From Sulfurivermis sp040755915 (GTDB lineage: Bacteria; Pseudomonadota; Gammaproteobacteria; Thiohalomonadales; Thiohalomonadaceae), in assembly GCA_040755915.1 (NCBI GenBank), contig JBFLWM010000001.1:29963-93962 (forward strand): a DNA stretch of 64,000 nt. The letters are read 5' to 3'. The notes under the pieces were generated by a model. The model ran no database searches. It saw only the letters and a program-made list of their open reading frames with translations, and had not been told where the DNA came from. Shown piece after piece: positions 1-8,613 of the stretch (position 1 is the first letter of the stretch; each line of letters begins with the position of its first letter). The position numbers and the translations under genes are program-made.

Positions 1-221
1 AGAAGACCGGACTGTCCGGCACCGATCGCGTCATCGGCATCGCCTTCGGTCTGGCGCGCGGCATCGTGCTGGTGACGGTGCTGGTGCTGCTGGCAGGGTT
101 CACCAGCGTGCCACGTGACCCGTGGTGGCAGCGTTCGGCGTTGATGCACTATTTCCAGGATCTGGCGGTTTGGACGTGCGGCTGGCTGCCGCCGGAGATT
201 GCCAAGAACATTCGTTACTGA
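1..221 (+). CDS. cvpA: CvpA family protein, C-terminal part (5' end outside window)
   Basis: An open frame runs in from the left edge (codons from base 3) and stops at 219-221, giving about 72 residues. It has one strongly hydrophobic segment rich in Val and Leu, then a Trp-rich tail ending PPEIAKNIRY. This matches the end of CvpA, a small inner-membrane protein first linked to colicin V production and usually co-transcribed with purF. The next gene is purF, 38 bases downstream, which is the conserved gammaproteobacterial order. The identification rests mostly on that synteny plus the membrane segment, because the N-terminal two thirds are not visible. Confidence 0.85.
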   Translation, partial: KTGLSGTDRVIGIAFGLARGIVLVTVLVLLAGFTSVPRDPWWQRSALMHYFQDLAVWTCGWLPPEIAKNIRY

Positions 222-259
222 AGACGCCCCGGCGTCCGTGGGAAACAGAGGTAGTTGCG

Positions 260-1774
<1,515 letters not shown>

Positions 1775-1869
1775 TTGACAGTGCGTCGATGATTACCTAA
1801 TCTCCACTTCAGCGCCGATTTGACTCAGCTTGCGGGCGCTTAACAAATACGGCTAAAGCGAGGGCGAAA

Positions 1870-1904
1870 AACCCGCTTTGGCTCCAAGCCGGCGGGTTTT
1901 TTTG
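1870..1904 (+). terminator. Rho-independent terminator after cvpA-purF
   Basis: A 7-bp stem AACCCGC/GCGGGTT (1870-1876 with 1892-1898) encloses an inner 4-bp stem GGCT/AGCC and is followed by a run of Ts to 1903. It lies about 95 bases after the purF stop and should end the cvpA-purF transcript, making metZ a separate unit. Confidence 0.85.
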
Positions 1905-1919
1905 TGCCTGAAGTAATTG

Positions 1920-2048
1920 GTCCGCAAATGAACGCGAATGCACGCAAATGATGTCAAGGCGTTGGCGGGGCAAGGTTTCCGCGGAGAGAGTGAGCGGGCT
2001 TTTCGGGGCAGCGGCTTTTATTTGCGTGTTTTGCGTTCATTTGCGGAC
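1920..2048. repeat. 129-bp inverted-repeat element with 10-bp subrepeats
   Basis: The left arm (1920-1949) contains three head-to-tail 10-base units of the form CGCAAATGAA, CGCGAATGCA, CGCAAATGAT. The right arm (2020-2048) is nearly its reverse complement, with one base missing and a few mismatches. About 70 bases of GC-rich sequence lie between them. The arms abut neither gene; the element fills the purF-metZ spacer between the terminator and the metZ ribosome site. It could be a non-autonomous repeat of REP/MITE type. No coding capacity is visible. Confidence 0.7.
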
Positions 2049-2079
2049 TGCATGTTTTTAATGCGTGGAAGGTGACGAA

Positions 2080-3270
2080 ATGGAACAACAGGATTTCGAC
2101 GAATGGGGCTTTGACACCCTGGCGGTGCGTGCCGGGCAGGTGCGTACGGCGGAAGGCGAGCACAGCGAGGCGATCTTCCCCACCTCCAGTTTCCGCTTCG
2201 ACAGTGCGGCCCAGGCGGCGGCGCGCTTCGGCGGCAGCGAGGCGGGCAACATCTATTCCCGTTTCACCAACCCCACGGTGCGCACCTTCGAGGAGCGCCT
2301 GGCGGCGCTGGAAGGGGGCGAGCGTTGCGTGGCCACCAGCTCGGGCATGGCGGCGATCCTGTCCACCTGCATGGGGCTCCTGAAGGCCGGCGATCACATC
2401 GTCTCCTCGCGTGCCATCTTCGGCTCCACCGTGGTGCTGTTCGACAATTTCATGGGCCGTTTCGGCGTGCAGACCAGCTATGTGCCGCTCACCGATCTGG
2501 CGGCGTGGGAGGCGGCGATCCGCCCCAACACGCGCCTGCTGTTCGTGGAGACGCCGTCCAATCCGCTCACCGAGGTGGCAGACATCCGCGCCCTGGCCGA
2601 CATCGCCCATCGCCACGGCTGCCTGCTGGCGGTGGACAACTGCTTTTGCACGCCCGCGCTGCAGCGGCCGCTGGAGCTGGGGGCCGATATCGTGATCCAC
2701 TCCGCCACCAAGTACATCGATGGCCAGGGGCGCTGCCTGGGCGGCGCGGTGGTGGGCAGTGAGGCGCTGGTGGGCAAGGAGGTGTTCGGTTTTCTGCGCA
2801 CCGCCGGTCCCAGCATGAGCCCGTTCAATGCCTGGGTGTTTCTGAAAGGACTGGAGACGCTCAAGTTGCGCATGCAGGCGCACAGCGCCAATGCCATGGC
2901 CCTGGCGCACTGGCTGGAGCAACAGCCGCAGGTGGCGCGGGTCTACTATCCGGGCCTGAGTTCGCACCCGCAGCATGAACTGGCGTCCCGCCAGCAGAAG
3001 GGGTACGGCGGTATCGTGGCCTTCGAGGTCAAGGGCGGGCGCGAGCAGGCCTGGGCGGTGATCGACGCCACGCGCATGCTCTCCATCACGGCCAATCTGG
3101 GCGATGCCAAGAGCACCATCACCCATCCTGCCACCACCACCCACGGCCGCCTGTCGCCGGAGCAGAAGAGCGAGGCCGGTATCGGCGAAGGTCTGATCCG
3201 CATCTCCGTCGGCCTGGAGGAGGTGGATGACATCAAGGCGGATCTGGCGCGTGGCCTGGCGCTGATCTGA
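2080..3270 (+). CDS. metZ: O-succinylhomoserine sulfhydrylase
   Basis: This is a PLP-dependent Cys/Met metabolism enzyme that makes homocysteine directly from O-succinylhomoserine and sulfide. The protein is 396 residues if it starts at the ATG at 2080, which has a GGAAGGTGA ribosome site just upstream; a GTG at 2065 overlaps that site and is less likely. Family marks include SRFTNPTVRTFEERLAALEG near residue 65, SSGMAAI near 90, DNCFCTPALQRPLELGAD near 190 and the Schiff-base lysine in HSATKYIDGQGR near 212. The purF-metZ arrangement is as in Pseudomonas and many other gammaproteobacteria. Cystathionine gamma-synthase is the main alternative within the same fold; the neighbourhood and the DGQGR motif favour MetZ. 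Confidence 0.93.
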   Translation: MEQQDFDEWGFDTLAVRAGQVRTAEGEHSEAIFPTSSFRFDSAAQAAARFGGSEAGNIYSRFTNPTVRTFEERLAALEGGERCVATSSGMAAILSTCMGLLKAGDHIVSSRAIFGSTVVLFDNFMGRFGVQTSYVPLTDLAAWEAAIRPNTRLLFVETPSNPLTEVADIRALADIAHRHGCLLAVDNCFCTPALQRPLELGADIVIHSATKYIDGQGRCLGGAVVGSEALVGKEVFGFLRTAGPSMSPFNAWVFLKGLETLKLRMQAHSANAMALAHWLEQQPQVARVYYPGLSSHPQHELASRQQKGYGGIVAFEVKGGREQAWAVIDATRMLSITANLGDAKSTITHPATTTHGRLSPEQKSEAGIGEGLIRISVGLEEVDDIKADLARGLALI

Positions 3271-3290
3271 GTGCTTTTCTGACATATGTT

Positions 3291-3312
3291 CCGCCACAGG
3301 CCCCTGTGGCGG
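3291..3312 (+). terminator. Hairpin after metZ, possible terminator
   Basis: A perfect 10-bp stem CCGCCACAGG/CCTGTGGCGG (3291-3300 with 3303-3312) lies 20 bases after the metZ stop. There is no T tract after it, so intrinsic termination is uncertain; it could instead protect the 3' end. Confidence 0.45.
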
Positions 3313-3452
3313 ACACCATCTCCCCGGTTTGCGGCCTTTCGTGACAGCTCCCGGCATCTGGCGTAAGCTCGATTGCGCCGCACCGCAGAGTGTGGTCATA
3401 ACGACAATACCGCGCGGCAGGCCCCGGCCTGTGGAGGCGGGAGGAGAGGAGC

Positions 3453-3746
3453 ATGGGCAAGACCATTTACGTGGGCAATCTGCCGTTCAGTGCCAGTGAG
3501 GAGCAGGTGAGTGAACTGTTCGCCGCCTTTGGCGCAGTGACGGCGGTGAAGCTGGTCAATGATCGTGAAACCGGCCGTTTCCGCGGCTTCGCCTTCGTCG
3601 AGATGGGCGAGGGGGCCGAGGCTGCGATCCGCGAACTGGATGGCAAGGAGTTCGGCGGCCGCGCACTGCGCGTCAATGAAGCCAAGGAGCGCGCGCCGCG
3701 TTCCGGCGGTGGCATGCGCCGTCGCTCCCCCTACCGCACTGCCTGA
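3453..3746 (+). CDS. RRM-domain RNA-binding protein
   Basis: This small 97-residue protein is one RNA recognition motif plus a basic tail. RNP2 (IYVGNL) is at residues 5-10 and RNP1 (RGFAFVEM) near 44-51, with the aromatic residues that stack on RNA bases intact. The last 20 residues are Arg/Gly/Ser-rich (RSGGGMRRRSPYR), a typical short RGG-like extension. Such proteins (cyanobacterial Rbp relatives, common in proteobacteria) bind single-stranded RNA and are often cold-induced. The gene has a GGAGGAGAGGA ribosome site and its own 180-base upstream region. No specific RNA target can be read from context. Confidence 0.93.
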   Translation: MGKTIYVGNLPFSASEEQVSELFAAFGAVTAVKLVNDRETGRFRGFAFVEMGEGAEAAIRELDGKEFGGRALRVNEAKERAPRSGGGMRRRSPYRTA

Positions 3747-3808
3747 GACATTCCCCGGCCGTTTCCTGTCGGTGCCCGGTGCGGCGCCGCTGCGATCCCT
3801 TTGCCACC

Positions 3809-5041
3809 ATGATTCCTGAACCGCGTCATCTGCTGCTGGAGCTCTATGCCGCCGCCCTGCGGGCGGTGGACGGTCGTGTCGCCGTGCGGGAGCGACTGGC
3901 GCACTATGCGGCGGCGGGGCCGGTCTACGTCGTGGCCATCGGCAAGGCCGCACCGGCCATGATGCAGGGGGCGCTCGACGCCCTCGATGCACGCCTGGCT
4001 CGCGCCCTGGTGATTACCAAGCAGGGTTACGCCGGGCCCGGCCCGGTGGATACCCGTCTGCAGGTGCTGGAGGCGGAGCATCCCGTGCCCGGCAGCGGCA
4101 GCCTGGCGGCCGGTCGGGCCCTGCTGGAGTTCCTGGCCGTGCTGCCGCCGCAGGCGCCGGTCGTTTTTCTGATCTCCGGGGGAACCTCGGCCCTGGTGGA
4201 GGTGCCGTTCCCCGGTATCGATGCGAGGCAGTTGCAGGAGGCCAATGACTGGCTGCTGGCCAGCGGCTGGGATATCGGCCGCGTCAACCGCGTGCGCCGC
4301 GCGCTGTCCTGTATCAAGGGCGGGCGGCTGGCCGAACGGCTGGGCGGACACCAGGTGCTCAACCTGCTCATCTCCGACGTGCCGGGGGATGAGGCGGCCA
4401 TCATCGGCTCCGGCCTGCTGGTGGCTCCACGCCCCGGGGATGTTCTGAGCGGGACCGATGTGCAGGCACTGCCGGCATGGCTGCGTGCCCTGCTGGCGGA
4501 TGCGCCGCCGTCCGCCGCGGAGAGCTTCAGCCACATTCGCACCGAGATAGTGTGCAGCAACCGTGATGCCCGCGTGGCGGCCATCGCATCCGGCCAGGCC
4601 CGGGGGCTGGCAGTCCATGGCAGCGATGTCCTGCTGCAGGGGGACGCCGCCGCTAGCGGCCGTGACCTGGCCGCGCAGGTACTGGCCGGCCCGCCCGGCC
4701 TGTATGTGTGGGGTGGCGAGACCACGGTGCGCCTGCCGCCACAGCCGGGACGCGGCGGCCGCTGTCAGACCCTGGCCCTGGCGGCGGCGCAGGTGCTGGC
4801 CGGTTCTGCCGTGGTGCTGCTGGCCGCCGGCACCGACGGCAGCGATGGCCCCGGCGAGGACGCCGGGGCCCTGGTGGACGGGGAGAGCATCGCGCGGGGT
4901 GAGCTGGAGTGTTTCGTTGCGCGCGATTGTCTCGCCCGCGCCGATGCCGGCAGTTTCCTGGAGGCCAGCGGCGATCTGTTGCAGACCGGTCCCACCGGCA
5001 GCAATGTGATGGACTTGGTGCTGGCGCTGAAACCGGCGTGA
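3809..5041 (+). CDS. Glycerate 2-kinase (MOFRL/DUF4147 family, GckA/TtuD-like)
   Basis: The protein is 410 residues from the ATG at 3809; the frame extends upstream to a GTG at 3779 without added family sequence. It has the two-part DUF4147 architecture: an N-terminal Rossmann-like domain with VVAIGKAAPAMMQG near residue 35, VITKQGY near 67 and SGGTSALVE near 126, then a C-terminal MOFRL domain with AAGTDGSDGPGEDAGA near 340. The family phosphorylates D-glycerate to 2-phosphoglycerate, feeding glyoxylate or tartronate carbon into lower glycolysis. No glyoxylate-pathway genes are adjacent, so the physiological source of glycerate is not shown. It is followed after 34 bases by the DUF455 gene. 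Confidence 0.9.
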   Translation: MIPEPRHLLLELYAAALRAVDGRVAVRERLAHYAAAGPVYVVAIGKAAPAMMQGALDALDARLARALVITKQGYAGPGPVDTRLQVLEAEHPVPGSGSLAAGRALLEFLAVLPPQAPVVFLISGGTSALVEVPFPGIDARQLQEANDWLLASGWDIGRVNRVRRALSCIKGGRLAERLGGHQVLNLLISDVPGDEAAIIGSGLLVAPRPGDVLSGTDVQALPAWLRALLADAPPSAAESFSHIRTEIVCSNRDARVAAIASGQARGLAVHGSDVLLQGDAAASGRDLAAQVLAGPPGLYVWGGETTVRLPPQPGRGGRCQTLALAAAQVLAGSAVVLLAAGTDGSDGPGEDAGALVDGESIARGELECFVARDCLARADAGSFLEASGDLLQTGPTGSNVMDLVLALKPA

Positions 5042-5075
5042 ATGTTGTTCGGTGCTCGGGCTAGAATGGCGCGCC

Positions 5076-5879
5076 ATGACCGCAACCAATCTGTTCGATG
5101 CCGCCCTCGACTGCCTGCGGGCCGGTGAAGCCGAAGACAAGGTGGCGCTGACCCGTGCCGTGGCCCGGGCCTGGCGCGAGGGACGCCTGACGCGGGAGGA
5201 GGCCACGCCTGTTGCCACCGTCGCCGCGCCCGGCCGGCCCGCCCGCCTGCGTCTGGTGCTGCCGCGCGAGCTGCCGCAGCGCCGCCCCGACAGCGTGGAG
5301 GGGCGCGCCATCCTGTTCCACGCCCTCACCCATATCGAATTCAACGCCATCAATCTGGCCTGGGATGCGGTGTACCGTTTCCGCGCCATGCCGGCGGCCT
5401 TCTACGACGACTGGATCCGCGTGGCCGAGGAGGAGGCCAGTCATTTCGAGCTGCTGCGTGCTCACCTCAACACGCTGGGTGCGGAGTACGGTGACTGGCC
5501 CGGCCACAACGGCCTGTGGGAGATGGCGCTGAAGACCGCGCATGACCCGCTGGTGCGCATGGCGCTGGTGCCGCGCTGCCTGGAGGCGCGCGGGCTGGAC
5601 GTGAATCCCGGCATCCAGGACAAACTGCGCGCAGTGGGCGATACGGAGGGTTGCGCGCTGCTCGATATCATCCTGCGTGACGAGATCGGCCATGTCGCCA
5701 TCGGCGATCGCTGGTTCCGCCATCTGTGCGCTGAGCGGGGGCTGGCGGTGGAGACCACCTATCGCGGCCTGATCGATGAATACATGAAAGGGCCGCTGAA
5801 GGGGCCGTTTCATCTGGAGGCGCGCCGCCGGGCGGGATTTTCCGAGGCCGAGCTGGCCTACTTGCAAGGTGTGGGATGA
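5076..5879 (+). CDS. DUF455 ferritin-like protein
   Basis: The 267-residue protein belongs to the DUF455/COG2833 group, predicted to be an all-helical ferritin-like fold. Candidate di-metal ligands are visible: HIEFNAINLAWD near residue 86, EEEASHFELLRAH near 117 and RDEIGHVAIGDRWF near 204, which together give the E...EXXH...E...DEXXH pattern of carboxylate-bridged diiron proteins. The ATG at 5076 is chosen over the GTG at 5052. Its stop overlaps the start of the next gene (ATGA-like overlap at 5876-5879), so the two are probably co-expressed. Biochemical function is not known for the family. Confidence 0.85.
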   Translation: MTATNLFDAALDCLRAGEAEDKVALTRAVARAWREGRLTREEATPVATVAAPGRPARLRLVLPRELPQRRPDSVEGRAILFHALTHIEFNAINLAWDAVYRFRAMPAAFYDDWIRVAEEEASHFELLRAHLNTLGAEYGDWPGHNGLWEMALKTAHDPLVRMALVPRCLEARGLDVNPGIQDKLRAVGDTEGCALLDIILRDEIGHVAIGDRWFRHLCAERGLAVETTYRGLIDEYMKGPLKGPFHLEARRRAGFSEAELAYLQGVG

Positions 5880-6580
5880 GGGGGACGATGATGTGGCAGC
5901 GGAGCTGGGTGTTTGGTCTGTCGCTGGTATGCGGCATGGCCTGGGCGCAGGACGCAACCATGGTGTTGTATCAGGTGATGGAGCCGGGCTTCGAGCCGTA
6001 CAGCTCGCGGCTGATCGTTACGCCGCGCTACATGCGCCTGGATGACGGCGATGCCGCCAGCAATTTCGTGCTGTTCGATCGCCAGAAAAACATCATCTAC
6101 AGCGTGACACACGGCGATCGCACCGTGCTGGAGATCCATCCCCAGGCGGTGACGGTGGCGTCTCCGGTGGCGCTGGAGCGCAGGCATGTGCAGGTGGCCA
6201 CCGAGGAGGCGATGCCTGCCATTGCCGGCAGGATCCCGCAGCAGTACCGTCTCAGCGTCAACGGCGAACTGTGCTATGAGACGGTGGCGGTAGACGGCTT
6301 GCTGCCCGACGTGGTGCAGGCGCTGACGGCCTTCCGCGGCGTGCTGGCGGGGGAGAATGCACGCATTCTGGTCGACGTGCCCGCCGATATGCACGATCCC
6401 TGCGATCTGGCGCTGAACACCTACGCCCCGGCCTGGCAGCTGCAGTTCGGTCTGCCGGTGCAGGAACACGACCCCCAGGGCAAGGGTCAACTGCTGATGG
6501 ATTTCAGTACCGAGTATCCGGCGGAGGCGGGCTTGTTCAAGCTGCCCAAGGGCTACCAGCACTATTCGCCCGGGCGCTGA
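5876..6580 (+). CDS. Secreted hypothetical protein
   Basis: The gene encodes 234 residues with an N-terminal signal peptide (basic start, hydrophobic LSLVCGM core, AWA-QD cleavage site near residue 24). The mature part has no motif I recognise; it reads as mostly beta-rich with one conserved-looking Cys pair region (ELCYE and HDPCD). Three ATGs lie close together (5876, 5888, 5891); the first overlaps the DUF455 stop and implies translational coupling. It is convergent with lpxH, with only 48 bases between them. The open frame, signal peptide and coupling make it a real gene, but its role is unknown. Confidence 0.8.
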   Translation: MRGTMMWQRSWVFGLSLVCGMAWAQDATMVLYQVMEPGFEPYSSRLIVTPRYMRLDDGDAASNFVLFDRQKNIIYSVTHGDRTVLEIHPQAVTVASPVALERRHVQVATEEAMPAIAGRIPQQYRLSVNGELCYETVAVDGLLPDVVQALTAFRGVLAGENARILVDVPADMHDPCDLALNTYAPAWQLQFGLPVQEHDPQGKGQLLMDFSTEYPAEAGLFKLPKGYQHYSPGR

Positions 6581-6628
6581 ACGGCTTCAGGCACGAGATA
6601 CGAAGGGGCGCGACGTGGGGACGCGGGC

Positions 6629-7369
6629 TTAGTTTTCGTCCCTCGTCCCTTGTCCCTCGCACCTGTACTCTTCCAGCCGGCAGCCGGTTTCGTCGCAGTG
6701 CAGCACGCTGCCGTGTTCTTCCCACGCGCCCAGCACCAGGCGTTCCGCACCACCCGGCAGGGCGTGTACACCGGGGCGATGGGTATGGCCGTGAATCAGG
6801 CGGCCGACATGATACTGGTGCAGGTACGTCGCCACGGTTTCCCCGTTCACGTCCATCACGTACCCGGCCTTGCGCCCGGTTTCCTCGCGGCTGGTGTCGC
6901 GCAGCTGGCGTGCGAAGGCGATGCGCTCTTCCGCCGACTTGGTCAGGAAGGCGTCGAGCCAGCGCGGGTCGCGGATCTGGCGCCGCATCTCCTGGTAGGG
7001 CAGATCATCGCTGCACAGCAGATCGCCGTGCATCAGCAGGGTGGGGCGGCCATGCAGGTCGATGACGCTGGGATCGGGCAGCAGGGTGCAGCCAGTGCGG
7101 CGGGCGAATTCCGCACCGAGCAGGAAGTCACGGTTGCCGTGCATCACGTATACCGGCACGCCGCTGTCGGTGAGCTCGCGCAGGGCCGCGAGTATGCCCT
7201 GATATTCCGGCAGTACCAGATCGTCACCCAGCCAGGCCTCGAACAGATCGCCCAGGATGTACAGTGCCTCGGCCGTCGTGGCCGGGCCGGCGAGAAAATG
7301 CCGGAACAGACCGTCGGCCGGGGTGCGCTCGCCCTGCAGGTGCAGGTCGGAGACGAACAGGGTGGCCAT
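6629..7369 (-). CDS. lpxH: UDP-2,3-diacylglucosamine hydrolase
   Basis: LpxH removes UMP from UDP-2,3-diacylglucosamine to give lipid X in lipid A synthesis, acting at the inner face of the cytoplasmic membrane. The 246-residue protein shows the metallophosphoesterase signature: DLH near residue 8, GDLFEAW near 42, GNRD near 81, the metal-binding HGD near 117 and HGHTHRP near 195-201. The ATG at 7367-7369 begins MATLFVSDLHL and lies 4 bases after the ppiB stop. The last nine residues (EGQGTRDEN) are encoded by a 7-base tandem repeat, so the natural C-terminus has probably been overwritten by repeat sequence. The order cysS/ppi/lpxH matches other gammaproteobacteria. Confidence 0.95.
   Translation of the reverse strand: MATLFVSDLHLQGERTPADGLFRHFLAGPATTAEALYILGDLFEAWLGDDLVLPEYQGILAALRELTDSGVPVYVMHGNRDFLLGAEFARRTGCTLLPDPSVIDLHGRPTLLMHGDLLCSDDLPYQEMRRQIRDPRWLDAFLTKSAEERIAFARQLRDTSREETGRKAGYVMDVNGETVATYLHQYHVGRLIHGHTHRPGVHALPGGAERLVLGAWEEHGSVLHCDETGCRLEEYRCEGQGTRDEN
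6638..6658. repeat. 7-bp tandem repeat (GTCCCTC)x3 in the 3' end of lpxH
   Basis: Three consecutive units GTCCCTC, GTCCCTT, GTCCCTC lie inside the last codons of lpxH. A related GGGGCG/GGGGACG-rich stretch continues through the intergenic side (6597-6630). Short repeats of this kind are seen at gene ends in several proteobacterial genomes. Confidence 0.6.
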
Positions 7370-7373
7370 GGGA

Positions 7374-7868
7374 TCAGTCGGTGATCTCGACCTTCTCGAT
7401 GACGATGGGCTCGACGGGCACGTCCTGGTGGAAGCTGACGCGGCCGGTGGCCACGCCCTTGATGCGGTCGACCACGTCCATGCCATCCACCACCTTGCCG
7501 AACACGCAGTAGCCCCAGCCGTCGCCGCTCGGCGCGCGGTGGTTGAGGAAGCCGTTGTCCTTGACGTTGATGAAGAACTGGGCGGTGGCGGAGTGCGGAT
7601 CGTTGGTGCGCGCCATGGCAATGGTGCCGCGCTCGTTCTTCAGGCCGTTGTCGGCCTCGTTCTTGATGGGCTCGTGGGTCGGCTTGTTGATCATGCCGCT
7701 ATCGAGGCCGCCGCCCTGGATCATGAAACCGTCGATGACACGGTGGAAGATGGTGCCGTCGTAGAAACCCTCGCGCGCATAACGCTCGAAGTTGGCGACG
7801 GTGGCCGGGGCCTTGGCGGCGTCGAGTTCGAGGGTGATGACGCCCATGCTGGTGTGCATCTTGATCAT
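7374..7868 (-). CDS. ppiB: Peptidyl-prolyl cis-trans isomerase B (cytoplasmic cyclophilin)
   Basis: The 164-residue protein is a single cyclophilin domain with no signal peptide, so it is the cytoplasmic PpiB type that speeds prolyl isomerisation during folding. Active-site motifs are intact: FHRVIDGFMIQGGG near residue 41 (catalytic Arg), AMARTNDPHSATAQFFIN near 85 and the bacterial FGKVVDGMDVVD near 125. The start MIKMHTSMG at 7866-7868 follows the upstream cyclophilin gene by 12 bases, and lpxH follows after 4 bases, so the three genes form one operon. Confidence 0.95.
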   Translation of the reverse strand: MIKMHTSMGVITLELDAAKAPATVANFERYAREGFYDGTIFHRVIDGFMIQGGGLDSGMINKPTHEPIKNEADNGLKNERGTIAMARTNDPHSATAQFFINVKDNGFLNHRAPSGDGWGYCVFGKVVDGMDVVDRIKGVATGRVSFHQDVPVEPIVIEKVEITD

Positions 7869-7880
7869 GCTGGCTCCTGA

Positions 7881-8468
7881 TTATTTGCTGTTGGCGGCGT
7901 CGAGCACGACGGCCTGTTGAATGATGACGGGTTCCACCGGCACGTTCTGGTGATAGCCGACGGTGGTGGTCGGCACGCCCTTGATGGCCTTGACCACGTC
8001 CATGCCGCTTACCACGCGGCCGAAGACGGCATAGCCCCACGCACGCGGGGTCTTCTCGCGGAAGTCGAGCGGTGTGTTGTTGTTGACGTTGATGAAGAAC
8101 TGGGCCGTGGCCGAGTGCGGGTCGCTGGTACGCGCCATGGCGATGGTGCCGATGGTATTGCGCAGGCCGTTGTCTGCCTCGTTCATGACCGGGGGGCGGG
8201 TTTCCTTCTGCAGCATGTTGGGGGTGAAGCCGCCGCCCTGAATCATGAAGTCGTCAATAACCCGATGGAAGATGGTGCCGTCGTAGAAGCCGGTCTGCAC
8301 GTAACGCAGGAAATTTTCCACCGTCTTGGGGGCCTTGGCGCGGTCCAGCTGCAGGACGATGTCGCCCTTGTTGGTGACCAGGCGCACGCGCGGATTGGCG
8401 TCGTCGGCCCAGACAGCGGTGCTCAGACCGAGCAGCAGGGCGCACAGGAAAGCGGTAAGGCGATGCAT
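7881..8468 (-). CDS. Periplasmic peptidyl-prolyl isomerase A-type cyclophilin
   Basis: The 195-residue precursor starts MHRLTAFLCALLLGLS and has a clear signal peptide ending AVWA-DD near residue 21, so the enzyme works in the periplasm. The cyclophilin core carries FHRVIDDFMIQGGG, AMARTSDPHSATAQFFIN and FGRVVSGMDVVKAIKG, closely parallel to the cytoplasmic copy next door, which suggests a tandem duplication. The longer frame upstream of 8468 lacks a plausible start and overlaps the divergent cysS leader. It is the first gene of the minus-strand ppiA-ppiB-lpxH unit. Confidence 0.93.
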   Translation of the reverse strand: MHRLTAFLCALLLGLSTAVWADDANPRVRLVTNKGDIVLQLDRAKAPKTVENFLRYVQTGFYDGTIFHRVIDDFMIQGGGFTPNMLQKETRPPVMNEADNGLRNTIGTIAMARTSDPHSATAQFFINVNNNTPLDFREKTPRAWGYAVFGRVVSGMDVVKAIKGVPTTTVGYHQNVPVEPVIIQQAVVLDAANSK

Positions 8469-8522
8469 GGCGAGACTCCCTAAATCCTGAGTGAGGCGCA
8501 ATGATAGCAGCCCCGGACACGG

Positions 8523-8548
8523 GGCAGAAGGCACCGGCGCCTTCTGCC
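8523..8548. promoter_or_regulatory. Strong hairpin in the cysS/cyclophilin divergent region
   Basis: A perfect 10-bp inverted repeat GGCAGAAGGC/GCCTTCTGCC with a 6-base loop sits about 65 bases upstream of cysS. It may be an operator or a 5' leader stem; no T tract follows it on either strand. Confidence 0.4.
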
Positions 8549-8613
8549 GCCCCCGCCGGACTGATATCATGCCCCCTCCACGGCATCGAGCAGCGGCGGC
8601 GGATATCCGGACC

